A DNA stretch of 64,000 nucleotides from Sphingobium subterraneum (GCF_014199435.1 NZ_JACIJP010000001.1:186001-250000), one strand, 5' to 3'. Positions 25,579 to 35,275 are shown, numbered from the stretch's first letter. Made by a program: numbers and translations. The notes: generated by a model from the letters alone, not told the origin.

Positions 25579-25687
25579 ACCGGGCCAGGATCGTTGCGGA
25601 TCCCGGCAAGGCAGGCGGCAGCCTATAGAGGCCGAGTTGGTGCTATGCAAGCGCCTGGGGGAATATTGTTTTGAGCGATGACAGGCG

Positions 25688-26146
25688 TCAAAGCAGGCGA
25701 TGCATCCGGAAACTGAAATAGCTGTCTTGGGCGAGGATGATGTGGTCGGCGACGGTGATTCCGCACCGCCGAAGCCTTGCGCACAGTTGGCGGGTGGTCC
25801 GGATATCGCGATCGCTTGGCCGGGGGTCGCCCGAGGGGTGGGTATGGCCGATCAGCAGGCGGGGCGCACGCACGGCAAGTGCTCGCGCAATGACGTGATC
25901 GACGGGAACGGGCAGGGCGTCGATCACGCCCTCCTGGATCATCACGTCTACCACCTCGCCGCGTGCGGACAGGAAGATGAAAACGGACATCTCGGCGTTT
26001 CGGCGGCTGTGAAAGTGGGAGAGAACGTGCGCGAACATGCGGCGATCATCATCGCTGAGGATATCGTTCCGCCAGCATTTCCTGATCCGTTTCGAACCCT
26101 CCTTCCCTCCGAAATGGAGGAAGTTGCGACGTGAGGAGGACAGCAA
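25688..26146 (-). CDS. RadC-like JAB/MPN-domain protein, short form
   Basis: The visible protein (152 residues from a TTG, or 116 from ATG 26038) contains the JAMM motif HTHPSGDPRPSDRD, with zinc ligands His101, His103 and Asp114, and SVFIFLSARGEVVDV upstream, as in the RadC/UPF0758 family. Standard RadC proteins have about 220 residues with an N-terminal helix-hairpin-helix domain, which is missing here. Despite the name, a DNA-repair role for RadC is not supported in general. Start codon uncertain. Confidence 0.75.
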   Translation of the reverse strand: MLSSSRRNFLHFGGKEGSKRIRKCWRNDILSDDDRRMFAHVLSHFHSRRNAEMSVFIFLSARGEVVDVMIQEGVIDALPVPVDHVIARALAVRAPRLLIGHTHPSGDPRPSDRDIRTTRQLCARLRRCGITVADHIILAQDSYFSFRMHRLL

Positions 26147-26218
26147 GCCCCGACCCCATGGATTTCCCGATCTATGCGGGCTAGACCGTGCCCACCGTTA
26201 TACAGGAATCCAGGCATC

Positions 26219-27151
26219 GTGACCGTAACTCCCCATTATGAGCAGCAATATCTCGACCTGATGCGGCGCATTTGGGAGGAGGGGGACGAGCGGATCGACC
26301 GGACGGGGGTTGGCACGCGCTCGGTCTTCGGGGCGACCATGCGATTCTCGCTGGCCGACGAGGCCGTGCCGCTGCTGACCACCAAGCGCATCTATTGGAA
26401 GGTCGCCGCGCGGGAGATGCTGTGGTTCCTGTCGGGCAACACCAACATTCGGCCGCTGGTGGAGCAGGGTGTGCATATCTGGACCGACTGGCCGCTCGAC
26501 AACTATCGGCGCGAGACGGGCGAGGCGATTGATCGTGATGCGTTCGAGCAGCGGATTATAAACGATAACGCATTCGCCGCGCGATGGGGTGACCTTGGCC
26601 CGGTCTATGGTGCGCAATGGGTCGACTGGCCACGCTATGAGCCGGTGGAGGGGGGGCTGTTTCGGCGGGCGGAGCGGGGGCACAACCAGATTGCTGACCT
26701 CGTTGCAATGATCCGCAGCAATCCGGGATCACGCCGCCTGCTGTTCACGGGATGGAACGTGGCGGAACTCGCCGGGATGGCGTTGCCGCCCTGTCACATG
26801 ACCTATCAGTTTCACGTAGCCGATGGACGCCTGTCTGGTCTTCTGTTTCAACGCAGTTGCGATCTGGGGCTCGGCTTTGCCTTCAACATCTTTGCTTTGG
26901 CGATGATTACCCGGATGCTCGCGCAGCAGTGTGATCTGGAGCCGGGTGAGGCGATCTGGAATGGTGGGGATGTTCACCTCTATCTGAACCATGCGGACCT
27001 TGTTGAAACGCAACTTGCACGTACGCCGTCCGGCGCGCCCAGGCTGAAGCTCACCCGTCGGCCGGAGAGCATGTTCGATTACCGGATCGAGGACTTCGCC
27101 GTGGTCGATTATGCGCCACAAAGCCATGTTGCCGCGCCGGTCGCGGTATAG
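26219..27151 (+). CDS. thyA: Thymidylate synthase
   Basis: The 310-residue enzyme makes dTMP from dUMP with methylene-tetrahydrofolate. The motifs are complete: RTGVGTRSVFG at the N-terminus, WFLSGNTNI, the catalytic Cys192 in ALPPCHMTYQFHV, and LFQRSCDLGLGFAFNI, which binds substrate. A 30-40 residue insertion in the small domain (around EAIDRDAFEQRI) makes it longer than the 264-residue E. coli enzyme; the longer form is common in other bacteria. GTG 26219 puts the start at the conserved H-Y-E-Q-Q-Y-L-D-L segment. It converges on prmA with a 4-base gap. Confidence 0.96.
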   Translation: MTVTPHYEQQYLDLMRRIWEEGDERIDRTGVGTRSVFGATMRFSLADEAVPLLTTKRIYWKVAAREMLWFLSGNTNIRPLVEQGVHIWTDWPLDNYRRETGEAIDRDAFEQRIINDNAFAARWGDLGPVYGAQWVDWPRYEPVEGGLFRRAERGHNQIADLVAMIRSNPGSRRLLFTGWNVAELAGMALPPCHMTYQFHVADGRLSGLLFQRSCDLGLGFAFNIFALAMITRMLAQQCDLEPGEAIWNGGDVHLYLNHADLVETQLARTPSGAPRLKLTRRPESMFDYRIEDFAVVDYAPQSHVAAPVAV

Positions 27152-27155
27152 GCGT

Positions 27156-28133
27156 CTACCAGCTTCCGAAACCCGGCGCTTCGCCGACATCCTCCGCTGC
27201 CCAGCGACGTGGACGTTTCCAGCCGATCGTCGGGCGCTTGCGCAAGCGCAGGGTAGGCCATTGTCCGTTATCGATTCGGTCGGCCAGCCGCATGCCCTGC
27301 CGACGGTAGGCAGCGATCACGCGATCGGCCTGCGTGTCGAGCAGCCCGGCAAGAATCAACGTGCCGCCTTCCTCCAACACCGCGCAGAGCGATGGTGCAA
27401 GTTCGATCAGCGGCCCTGCCAGGATGTTGGCGATGAGCAGATCATAGCGCGCGCGTGTCTGGATGACGGCATGGTCGACACCTGCCGCCTGCACGACCCG
27501 CAGCCTGCCGAGGCCCGGTCCCAGGCGGACATGATTGATTGCGGCATTTTCCGCCGCGATTTCGACGGACGCCGGGTCAATGTCCGATGCCGTGGCATAG
27601 GCCTGCGGCCACAGGTGCATGGCCGCGAAGGCTAGGATGCCTGTCCCGGTTCCCACATCGGCGATATTGCCAAAGCGCGCGCCGGTGCGTCGGCAGCAAT
27701 CGATCATCGCGAGGCAACCGCTCGTGGTTTCGTGCTGGCCGGTGCCGAACGCCCGCCCGGCGCCGATCAGAAACGGGATGTAACCCGGCGTTATCGGGTC
27801 ATGCAGGCTGTTGCGCACATGAAAACGGCCAGCGATCACGGGCGCCAGTCCTTCCTGACTGATTTTCACCCAGTCTTCGTCGGGAAGCTTCTCAAGGACG
27901 TGAGGCTGGTGCTCGCTGCTGGGAACTAGATGCCGCACCATCGCGATCGTCCGGGCGTTCGGCTTGCCATCGAAATAGGCGTCCAATTGCCACTGTTGGG
28001 GATCGTCTTCGACCACCTCGCTGGTCATCAGCACCGGCGGGTTAGGAAGATCCGCTAGCGGTCCCATATCCTCGCTCAGTGTTTCGGCTTCTGCTCGGGT
28101 GCAGGGGAGGGTCAGTTTCCAGCTCTGGCTCAT
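27156..28133 (-). CDS. prmA: Ribosomal protein L11 methyltransferase
   Basis: The 325-residue protein has an N-terminal substrate-recognition domain with a linker, then a class I methyltransferase domain: AFGTGQHETTSGCLAM, IADVGTGTGILAFAA (SAM binding) and LLIANILAGPLIEL, the N-I-L motif of PrmA. It trimethylates ribosomal protein L11. It lies 52 bases downstream of the chemoreceptor gene on the same strand. Its Shine-Dalgarno GGAGG falls within the 3' arm of a leader hairpin. Confidence 0.94.
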   Translation of the reverse strand: MSQSWKLTLPCTRAEAETLSEDMGPLADLPNPPVLMTSEVVEDDPQQWQLDAYFDGKPNARTIAMVRHLVPSSEHQPHVLEKLPDEDWVKISQEGLAPVIAGRFHVRNSLHDPITPGYIPFLIGAGRAFGTGQHETTSGCLAMIDCCRRTGARFGNIADVGTGTGILAFAAMHLWPQAYATASDIDPASVEIAAENAAINHVRLGPGLGRLRVVQAAGVDHAVIQTRARYDLLIANILAGPLIELAPSLCAVLEEGGTLILAGLLDTQADRVIAAYRRQGMRLADRIDNGQWPTLRLRKRPTIGWKRPRRWAAEDVGEAPGFGSW

Positions 28134-28166
28134 GGCGCCTCCATCCCACGGGACTGGGGAGGCGTC
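28134..28166 (-). promoter_or_regulatory. Leader hairpin that encloses the prmA ribosome binding site
   Basis: On the minus strand gacgcctcc (28166-28158) can pair with ggaggcgcc (28142-28134), eight of nine positions, with a 15-base loop. The 3' arm contains the GGAGG that lies four bases before the prmA ATG. The structure could repress translation, or act as a weak terminator for the upstream chemoreceptor gene; no T-run follows. Confidence 0.45.
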
Positions 28167-28185
28167 AACCGCACGGAAGCGAGTG

Positions 28186-29526
28186 TCAGGCTACCTTGCG
28201 CGCGAATTCGGCCGATGCGGTGCTGAGTGTACGCAGCTTGTCTTCGACGTTGCGGAAGCCCTGTTCCAGATGGTCGATCTCTGACGCCACAACCTCTGTA
28301 TCCTTGCGGATTGTCGCGACGGTGGATGACATGGAGTGGGCAGCCTGCGCCGTTTCGTCGACGGCGGCGGTGATCATCGTGACGGTCTGCGCCTGCTGAT
28401 CCATGGCGGAGAGGATGCGGTCCGCCGCGTCCTTGACCTCGTTCACGGTGTCCTGAATGCGATGGTTGGTGTCGAGAGACTGGCGCGTGGACGTCTGGAT
28501 CGCGATAATCTTGCTTGCAATGTCGTCGGTCGCGCGGGCCGTCTGGCTGGCGAGCGACTTGACCTCCTGCGCGACGACCGCGAAGCCACGGCCTGCGTCT
28601 CCGGCCCGCGCTGCCTCGATCGTCGCGTTGAGGGCGAGGAGGTTGGTTTGCCCCGCGATATCGCGGATCAGGCCGAGAATCGATTCGATCGCCTGCGCAT
28701 TGTCCGACAGCGTAACGGACATGCTGACCGCATCCCCGGCCTGACCGGCGGCGCGCTGGGCGACCGCGGCGGCGCTATCGACCTGCGTGCGGGTGTCGTC
28801 AATCGCCCGGATCAGCCCCGCCGAGATGTGCGCTGCTTCCCGCATGGCAAGGGCGGACTGTTCTGCTGCCGCAGCGACTTCGGATACCTTGTCCAGCATG
28901 CCGCGCGTTGCGGTCGACGCGTCCTTCGCCTGTTCCCTCAGGCTTTCGCCGAGGCGCGAAGCATCGGAGACTTCTGTGGCGATGTGCTGCTCGAAAAGCG
29001 ATGTGGTTTGCTTGCGGTTCTGCTCGTCATTGACGGCGATGCGTTCTGCAACCGTGGACCAGATGAGCTCGGACTCGACCATGCCGACGTGAAGCATCGT
29101 ATGCACCATGCTTCGACGGAGATCCTCGTTTTCTCCGGTCTTTTCCCACAGGATACCCGTTATGAAGTCGTTTGCCTCCGTAACGGCGATCAGCAGGGCG
29201 CGCACAGGGATGTTGTGCTTGTGCATGTGTGCGACACAGTCGCGGATCGTCTTTCCCCAGCCTTCGCCGCCGAAATCGGTCATACGCTGGACGAGGAAGG
29301 TCCGATATTCCTTTTTGAGTGTGGCGAGCGCCTGCTCGCTAAGGATGCTTTTCAGATTTCCGTGCAAAACATACGCATCGAAAAAATGCTCTGTGGCGAC
29401 GTCGTAATCGTTGGTGAGCAGGACACTGAGCGCACGGACATCGTCAGCGAGCCGGTTCTCCAGGTCGAATTGCGCCAAGCGTTCTTTCATCGTAGCATCT
29501 GCCTTTAAACCGAGCATGACTGACAT
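28186..29526 (-). CDS. Soluble globin-coupled methyl-accepting chemotaxis protein (HemAT-like)
   Basis: This 446-residue receptor has no membrane span. The N-terminal ~165 residues form a protoglobin-like helical domain; His100, His102 or His104 in [10 protein letters not shown] is the candidate proximal heme ligand. The C-terminal half is a long coiled coil with the chemoreceptor tip [23 protein letters not shown]...[15 protein letters not shown]. Globin-coupled receptors of this kind sense oxygen and signal to CheA. No cheA or cheW gene is nearby. ATG 29526 is chosen; a longer open frame upstream lacks globin character. Confidence 0.88.
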   Translation of the reverse strand: MSVMLGLKADATMKERLAQFDLENRLADDVRALSVLLTNDYDVATEHFFDAYVLHGNLKSILSEQALATLKKEYRTFLVQRMTDFGGEGWGKTIRDCVAHMHKHNIPVRALLIAVTEANDFITGILWEKTGENEDLRRSMVHTMLHVGMVESELIWSTVAERIAVNDEQNRKQTTSLFEQHIATEVSDASRLGESLREQAKDASTATRGMLDKVSEVAAAAEQSALAMREAAHISAGLIRAIDDTRTQVDSAAAVAQRAAGQAGDAVSMSVTLSDNAQAIESILGLIRDIAGQTNLLALNATIEAARAGDAGRGFAVVAQEVKSLASQTARATDDIASKIIAIQTSTRQSLDTNHRIQDTVNEVKDAADRILSAMDQQAQTVTMITAAVDETAQAAHSMSSTVATIRKDTEVVASEIDHLEQGFRNVEDKLRTLSTASAEFARKVA

Positions 29527-29735
29527 CGCTGTTCCTGCGCCTCGTCGTTCGCGTTTCGCGTTGTTCACCGGGGATGATAAAGGAACGGGGTTAATCTTTG
29601 GTGATTTTTTACTGCACATATCCGCCCTTGCGCGATAACAACCGTGGCAGGTTTTCCGCCATTTCATTGTTTGCGCCGCGGTAAAGCCCGCGCTAAAGGG
29701 GTCCGATTCAGATCGTTCAGGGGAATTGACACCGC

Positions 29736-30143
29736 ATGGCAAGCGCATCGAACGGGCCGCGTAGCCGCCCATTGTCGCCGCATCTTTCCATCTGGAAATG
29801 GGGGCCGCACATGGCCATTTCCATCTTGCACCGGGTCACCGGTGACGGAATGGCGATCGTCGGTGCAGCCAGCGTTGTCTGGTGGCTCGTCGCGGCTGCC
29901 AGCGGCAAGGAAGCGTACGACTCGTTCCTGGGCCATGCCACTTCCTGGTATGGCTATGTTGTGATGATCGGCCTGACCTGGGCGTTTTTCCAGCACCTGT
30001 TCTCGGGCCTTCGTCACCTCGTGCTCGATGTCGGCGCGGGCTATGAGCTTAAAACGAACAAGAGCTGGTCTTTGCTGATCCCGGTGGCGGCTATCGCGGT
30101 AACGGCGATGATCTGGTTCTCCATTCTGGCGGGGAAAATCTGA
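29736..30143 (+). CDS. sdhC: Succinate dehydrogenase cytochrome b556 subunit
   Basis: The 135-residue membrane anchor shows the SdhC signature [13 protein letters not shown] and [11 protein letters not shown] near the N-terminus, three membrane spans, and [12 protein letters not shown], whose His is the likely heme b ligand. With SdhD it anchors the catalytic subunits and binds ubiquinone. AGGGGAA lies upstream of the ATG. Its stop codon overlaps the sdhD start by one base. Confidence 0.95.
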   Translation: MASASNGPRSRPLSPHLSIWKWGPHMAISILHRVTGDGMAIVGAASVVWWLVAAASGKEAYDSFLGHATSWYGYVVMIGLTWAFFQHLFSGLRHLVLDVGAGYELKTNKSWSLLIPVAAIAVTAMIWFSILAGKI

Positions 30144-30535
30144 TGGGTAACGGTACGAACATTGGCCGCGTCCGGGGTCTTGGCTCGGCAAAGTCGGGTA
30201 CCCATCACTGGCTGCTTCAGCGTTTCACGGCGGCGGGTAACATCCTGCTGGTGCTATGGATGATCATCAGCATCCTGCGCATGCCCGGCCTCGATTACGA
30301 AAGCGTGCGGACGTGGCTGTCCGCGCCGCTGGTCGCTGTGCCGATGATGCTGATGCTGATCAGTGTGTTCTGGCACCTGCGCCTTGGTCTGCAGGTGATG
30401 ATCGAGGATTATGTGCATGAAGACGGCCTGAAGTTCGGCGTGTTCGTGCTTCTCAACTTCTACGCGATTGGCGGGGCCGCGCTCGGCATCTTCGCCATCG
30501 CCAAGATTGCATTCACGGGGGCTCCGGCAGCATGA
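30143..30535 (+). CDS. sdhD: Succinate dehydrogenase membrane anchor subunit
   Basis: The 130-residue protein has three membrane spans. [20 protein letters not shown] is the conserved N-terminal region, and [20 protein letters not shown] holds the heme-binding His and the quinone-site Asp-Tyr pair. It is the second anchor of complex II. It overlaps sdhC by one base and sdhA by four. Confidence 0.95.
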   Translation: MGNGTNIGRVRGLGSAKSGTHHWLLQRFTAAGNILLVLWMIISILRMPGLDYESVRTWLSAPLVAVPMMLMLISVFWHLRLGLQVMIEDYVHEDGLKFGVFVLLNFYAIGGAALGIFAIAKIAFTGAPAA

Positions 30536-32334
30536 GCGACGCTTACAAGATCATCGATCACACCTATGACGCCGTGGTCGTGGGCGCGGGCGGATCGGGC
30601 CTGCGCGCGACCATGGGGATCGCCGAAAGCGGCCTCAAGACCGCCTGCATCACCAAGGTTTTCCCGACGCGCAGCCACACGGTCGCCGCACAGGGCGGCA
30701 TTGCGGCTTCGCTGGGCAACAACTCGCCCGATCACTGGTCCTGGCACATGTACGACACCGTCAAGGGATCGGACTGGCTGGGCGATCAGGACGCGATCGA
30801 ATATCTGGTGCGTGAAGCTCCGGCGGCGGTATACGAGCTGGAACATGCGGGCCTGCCGTTCAGCCGCAACGACGACGGCACCATCTATCAGCGCCCGTTC
30901 GGCGGGCACATGCAGAACATGGGCGCCGGTCCGCCGGTACAGCGCACCTGCGCCGCGGCCGACCGCACCGGCCACGCGATGCTCCATTCGCTTTACCAGC
31001 AGTCGCTGAAATATGCCGCTGATTTCTTTGTCGAATATTTCGCGCTCGACCTCATCATGGAAAATGGCGAATGCCGGGGTGTAATTGCGCTGTGCATGGA
31101 GGACGGATCAATCCATCGCTTCCGCGCGCATAATGTCGTGCTGGCAACCGGCGGATCGGGCCGCTGCTATTTCTCGGCGACGTCGGCGCACACCTGCACG
31201 GGCGACGGCAACGCGATGGTGCTGCGCGCGGGCCTGCCGCTGCAGGACATGGAGTTCGTCCAGTTCCACCCGACAGGCATCTACGGCGCGGGGGTGCTCA
31301 TCACCGAGGGCGCACGCGGCGAGGGCGGTTACCTCACCAACGCCCAAGGCGAGCGCTTCATGGAGCGCTATGCGCCGTCCGCGAAGGATCTCGCCAGCCG
31401 CGACGTGGTGTCGCGCTCGATGGCGATGGAAATCCGCGAAGGACGCGGCGTCGGCAAGGATGGGGACCATATCTTCCTCCATCTCGACCATATTGATCCG
31501 AAGATCCTGGCCGAACGCCTGCCCGGCATTACCGAAACCGGCAAGGTGTTTGCCAATGTCGACCTGACGCGTCAGCCGCTGCCGGTGGTGCCGACCGTCC
31601 ATTATAACATGGGTGGCATCCCGACCAATTATCATGGTGAGGTCGTGACGCTGAAGGACGGGAACCCGGATACGGTCGTCCCCGGCCTGTTCGCCGTGGG
31701 TGAAGCGGCGTGTGTGTCCGTCCATGGCGCGAACCGCCTTGGCTCGAACTCGCTCATCGATCTCGTGGTGTTCGGCCGCGCGACGGGCAAGCGGATTGCC
31801 GACATCACGAAGGCTGGGACCGCGCACAAGGCGTTGCCGAGCGACAGCGCCGACCTGTCGCTCGCCCGGCTCGATCATTTCCGCAACGCAAAGGGCGGAT
31901 CGCCGACCGCGAAGATCCGGCTCGACATGCAGAAGACGATGCAGAAGCACGCCGCCGTGTTCCGCGACGACAAGCTGCTGTCCGAGGGCGTCGAGAAGAT
32001 GAAGCAGGTCTATGCCAGCATGTCCGATATCGCCGTGACGGATCGCTCGCTGATCTGGAACACCGATCTGGTCGAAACGCTGGAGCTCGACAACCTCGTC
32101 AGCCAGGCCTGCTGCATCATCGAGGGCGCATACAACCGCAAGGAAAGCCGCGGCGCCCACATGCACGAGGATTATCCCGATCGCGACGACGCGAACTGGA
32201 TGAAGCACACGATCAGCTGGTTCGACGGCTGGGGCGGCAAGGGCGGCACCGTCACGCTCGATACCCGCCCGGTCCACGAATATACGCTGACCGACGAGAT
32301 CGAGTATATCAAGCCGAAGGCGCGGGTTTACTGA
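30532..32334 (+). CDS. sdhA: Succinate dehydrogenase flavoprotein subunit
   Basis: The 600-residue catalytic subunit oxidises succinate to fumarate. It has the FAD-binding N-terminus ([14 protein letters not shown]), the His of [16 protein letters not shown] that carries covalent FAD, substrate-site residues in QFHPTGIYG and [20 protein letters not shown], and a C-terminal domain with the [20 protein letters not shown] block. It ends the operon in front of a strong terminator. The iron-sulfur subunit gene sdhB, which usually follows, is not here. Confidence 0.97.
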   Translation: MSDAYKIIDHTYDAVVVGAGGSGLRATMGIAESGLKTACITKVFPTRSHTVAAQGGIAASLGNNSPDHWSWHMYDTVKGSDWLGDQDAIEYLVREAPAAVYELEHAGLPFSRNDDGTIYQRPFGGHMQNMGAGPPVQRTCAAADRTGHAMLHSLYQQSLKYAADFFVEYFALDLIMENGECRGVIALCMEDGSIHRFRAHNVVLATGGSGRCYFSATSAHTCTGDGNAMVLRAGLPLQDMEFVQFHPTGIYGAGVLITEGARGEGGYLTNAQGERFMERYAPSAKDLASRDVVSRSMAMEIREGRGVGKDGDHIFLHLDHIDPKILAERLPGITETGKVFANVDLTRQPLPVVPTVHYNMGGIPTNYHGEVVTLKDGNPDTVVPGLFAVGEAACVSVHGANRLGSNSLIDLVVFGRATGKRIADITKAGTAHKALPSDSADLSLARLDHFRNAKGGSPTAKIRLDMQKTMQKHAAVFRDDKLLSEGVEKMKQVYASMSDIAVTDRSLIWNTDLVETLELDNLVSQACCIIEGAYNRKESRGAHMHEDYPDRDDANWMKHTISWFDGWGGKGGTVTLDTRPVHEYTLTDEIEYIKPKARVY

Positions 32335-32358
32335 GATTGGTGTGAAATTGAACGAAAG

Positions 32359-32384
32359 GGCGGGCCGGAAGGTCCGCCTTTTTT
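32359..32384 (+). terminator. Rho-independent terminator of sdhCDA
   Basis: An 8-bp stem (ggcgggcc with ggtccgcc, one G-U pair, loop ggaa) is followed by six T, 24 bases past the sdhA stop. It marks sdhA as the last gene of the operon. Confidence 0.88.
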
Positions 32385-32393
32385 GCTGGTAAC

Positions 32394-33044
32394 TTACGAA
32401 AGGCCCGCGCGCGGGTCAGCCGAGTCGGCTAGCGTTTCTGTGTCGGCAGTAAGATAGGGCTTAACGGCAGTCACTGCCTGCTCAACGTAGTGCGTTTTTT
32501 GACCAACCGGCGCGACGTAATAGATCGCATTCTCCGCGTCGCTGGGCGATGCACCGCGCGCTATCACCCAAAACGCGAGGTACTGGGATGCGAGGCACCC
32601 GCCAGCAGTCGCAACGTTTCCATGGGCTACAAAGGGCGTGTCGATCACATTCACACCCGCCTCAATAACCCATGGTTTGGTCGTCAGATCGGTGCATGCC
32701 GGCAGATCACCGATCAATCCAAGCCTCGCGAGCAAGAGTGTGCCAGAGCATTGTGCACCAATAATTTGGCGCGACGGGTCCAAGTTAATTTGCGACATTA
32801 ACTCGGCGTCCGTGGCAATAGCGCGCGTATTTATACCGCTCCCAATTAATACGGCATCGGCTTCGTTGGCGAATGCCAAGGGCTTCTGCCGTTCGACGGT
32901 AACGCCGTTCATCGATGTGACCCGCGCCGTTGGCGATGTGATATGCGCTGACCAACCAAACGGTTTCATCCGGTTCAGAATCGTTGCGGCAATGAATGAG
33001 TCGAGTTCGTTAAAGCCATCAAAAGTTAAAACTGCGATCTGCAT
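32394..33044 (-). CDS. DJ-1/PfpI family protein
   Basis: The 216-residue protein has the flavodoxin-like fold of the DJ-1/PfpI superfamily: VLTFDGFNELD with Glu13, and the nucleophile elbow GAQCSGTLLLARLG with Cys99. ATAGGCLASQYLAFWV follows as in GATase-1-like members. It could be a glyoxalase/deglycase-type enzyme, a chaperone or an isonitrile hydratase-like protein. Base composition is clearly lower in GC than the flanking sdhA and peptidase genes, with many AAT, TTA and AAA codons, which suggests recent acquisition. Confidence 0.85.
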   Translation of the reverse strand: MQIAVLTFDGFNELDSFIAATILNRMKPFGWSAHITSPTARVTSMNGVTVERQKPLAFANEADAVLIGSGINTRAIATDAELMSQINLDPSRQIIGAQCSGTLLLARLGLIGDLPACTDLTTKPWVIEAGVNVIDTPFVAHGNVATAGGCLASQYLAFWVIARGASPSDAENAIYYVAPVGQKTHYVEQAVTAVKPYLTADTETLADSADPRAGLS

Positions 33045-33062
33045 GACTCAGCCTTTTACCGA

Positions 33063-33947
33063 TCAGACTCCAGAAAACGTGTCGCACTGCGCCGGGTCGC
33101 CCGTGTCCAGCCCGCGCTTCAGCCACTTCATGCGTTCTTCGCTGCTGCCATGGGTGAAGCTGTCGGGCATAGGGGTTCGGCCCGCGTCGCGCTGGAGTGT
33201 GTCATCGCCGATGGCATGTGCGGCAGTCATGCCTTCTTCCAGATCGCCAGGCTCCATTCGGCCGGTCGCCTTCGCCCACACGCCTGCATAGCAGTCTGCC
33301 TGCAACTCCACGCGCACCTGCAGGGCATTGCCTTCCTTTTCGCTCACCTGCCGCTGCTGCGCATTGACTTTGCCCAGCGTGCCTTCGAGATCCTGAATAT
33401 GATGCCCGACCTCATGCGCAATGACATAGGCCTGCGCGAAGTCGCCGGGCGATCCGAAGCGTTGGGTCAGTTCGTCGAAAAAGGTCGTGTCGAGATAGAC
33501 CTTGCGATCGTTGGGGCAGTAGAACGGTCCCATGGCCGATTGCGCGGCGCCACATCCCGACATGCCGTTCTGGGTGTAGAAGACGAGCGTCGTCGGCTCA
33601 TACCGCTGTCCGCTCTGCGCGAAGACATTGCCCCAGACATCCTCGGTGGATTTCAGCACTTTCAGGGACCAGTGCTGGACCGGCGTCAACTGGCTGGCGT
33701 CGGTTGAGCCGGGGGCGACCTGCTGCCCGCCGCCGCTTCCCCCGCTCACCAGCGAACCGAGGTTCAGCCCGCCGCCCATGACCGCGAACAGGACCAGCAC
33801 GACGGCGATGCCGCCGCATCCGAATCGGCTGCCAATCATCGGCAGGAGGAATCCCAGCAGATTACCGCCGCCTCCAAAGCCCCCGCCGCCGGAATGGCCG
33901 CTTTGCACCTCGAAATTCGAGCTTTCCGGTTCGTCGTCGAGGCGCAT
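33063..33947 (-). CDS. Neutral zinc metallopeptidase (YpfJ family)
   Basis: The 294-residue protein has a glycine-rich N-terminus, one membrane span (about 46-60) and a peptidase domain with the zinc motif HEVGHH at 178-183. GMSGCGAAQSAMGPFYCPNDRKVYLD, with paired cysteines, and the later VRVELQADCYAGVWA, which gives the third zinc ligand, are hallmarks of this family (Pfam Zn_peptidase, PF04228). The active domain is probably periplasmic. ATG 33947 has GAAAGGAAG just upstream. Physiological substrate unknown. Confidence 0.92.
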   Translation of the reverse strand: MRLDDEPESSNFEVQSGHSGGGGFGGGGNLLGFLLPMIGSRFGCGGIAVVLVLFAVMGGGLNLGSLVSGGSGGGQQVAPGSTDASQLTPVQHWSLKVLKSTEDVWGNVFAQSGQRYEPTTLVFYTQNGMSGCGAAQSAMGPFYCPNDRKVYLDTTFFDELTQRFGSPGDFAQAYVIAHEVGHHIQDLEGTLGKVNAQQRQVSEKEGNALQVRVELQADCYAGVWAKATGRMEPGDLEEGMTAAHAIGDDTLQRDAGRTPMPDSFTHGSSEERMKWLKRGLDTGDPAQCDTFSGV

Positions 33948-34099
33948 CGGCTTCCTTTCTTCACAGATGGGCACTGTTCTAACCCGACGAAACGCGCGTG
34001 GCAAAGAAAGGTGACGCGAGCGGGAGATCAGGAGAATTTTGTGCACCGTGGCGTATATGCCTTGGCGATCGCCCTGAGTGTCCTATATTGCAGTGCACC

Positions 34100-35275
34100 A
34101 TGGATATGCAGCCACAACCAGTTCGTCGGGCGAGCCGTGCCGCCATGCCGCTGCCCGATCAGGTTGCGCTGCTGCTGCAGGGCGGTGGAGCGCTCGGGTC
34201 CTATCAGGCGGGCGTCTATGAGCGGCTTGCGGCGCTGGGCATTACGATCGACTGGGTGGCGGGCATCTCGATCGGGGCCGTCAACGCCGCACTGATTGCA
34301 GGCAATCCGCCCGAGCGCCGGGTCGAGCGCTTGCGCGCCTTTTGGGATCAGGTATCCGAAGGGCTCCTGAACGGCTGGCTTCCCGATAACGACCATATCC
34401 GCGAGGCATCACACATTGCCTCCGCTGCCGCGGTGGCGATGGGCGGCGTCCCCGGGTTCTTTCGTCCGCATTTGTGGCCCAGTTTCTGGTCTGCGCCCGG
34501 GAGTGCCGAGGCGACCAGCCTCTACGACACCACGCCGCTACGGGACACGCTCAATGCGCTGATCGACTGGGATCTGCTCAACGACGGACCCGTGCGGCTG
34601 TCGGTCGGGGCGGTCAATGTGCGCAACGGCAATTTTGCGTATTTCGATACACACGAAAAGCACGGCAAGCGCCTGGACGCGCGGCATATCATGGCGTCGG
34701 GCGCGTTGCCGCCCGGACTTCCGGCCGTGGAGATCGACGGAGACTATTATTGGGACGGCGGACTGGTGTCGAACACGCCGCTTGCTCATGTGATCGATCA
34801 TCGCAGCGGAGACCTGCTCGCGTTTCAGGTCGACCTGTTTCCCGCCGAAGGGCCGCTGCCCCAGCAGCTCAGCGATGTGTATAATCGCGCCAAAGATATC
34901 CAGTACAGCAGCCGCACCCGTCAGGTCACCGACACCTATCTGCGCCTGCAACGTTATCGAGAGGCGATGGGCAAGGTGCTCGACAAGTTACCGCCCGAAA
35001 TGGCTGACGATCCCGATGTGCAGAGTGCGCGGGCCATGGCGGACTGCGGATCGGCGAATATCGTCCATCTGATCTATCGCACGCGCGAGTGGGAAGGGGG
35101 CGCCCGCGACTTCGAGTTCTCACGCGCAACGATGCAGGACCATTGGGAACAGGGCAAGAGCGCCATTGACGGCGTCATGCACAAGGGTGACCTGATCGCC
35201 CGCAATATCCTGAGCGGTCGCAGCGCCGCGTTCGATCTTGACGCCCCCGATCACCTGAAGGAGAAGCCCGTATGA
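34100..35275 (+). CDS. Patatin-like phospholipase with C-terminal DUF3734
   Basis: The 391-residue protein has the patatin core: the oxyanion-hole motif LLQGGGALGSYQAGV, the nucleophile Ser57 in GISIGAVNAAL, and Asp in YWDGGLVSNTPL for the Ser-Asp dyad. The C-terminal third (from YNRAKDIQYSSRTRQ) matches DUF3734. It should hydrolyse acyl esters, possibly phospholipids or polyhydroxybutyrate-related esters. The stop overlaps the start of the hydroxybutyrate dehydrogenase gene by four bases, and the same pair occurs in other Proteobacteria. Start uncertain: ATG 34100 lacks a good ribosome site, and ATG 34145 is possible. Confidence 0.88.
   Translation: MDMQPQPVRRASRAAMPLPDQVALLLQGGGALGSYQAGVYERLAALGITIDWVAGISIGAVNAALIAGNPPERRVERLRAFWDQVSEGLLNGWLPDNDHIREASHIASAAAVAMGGVPGFFRPHLWPSFWSAPGSAEATSLYDTTPLRDTLNALIDWDLLNDGPVRLSVGAVNVRNGNFAYFDTHEKHGKRLDARHIMASGALPPGLPAVEIDGDYYWDGGLVSNTPLAHVIDHRSGDLLAFQVDLFPAEGPLPQQLSDVYNRAKDIQYSSRTRQVTDTYLRLQRYREAMGKVLDKLPPEMADDPDVQSARAMADCGSANIVHLIYRTREWEGGARDFEFSRATMQDHWEQGKSAIDGVMHKGDLIARNILSGRSAAFDLDAPDHLKEKPV

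Noticed and set aside
28336..29508. 390-residue plus-strand open frame opposite the chemoreceptor
   Set aside because: The minus strand has the chemoreceptor signature; this frame is a compositional shadow.
31108..32277. 389-residue minus-strand frame opposite sdhA
   Set aside because: sdhA is unambiguous; the frame has no domain or start signal.
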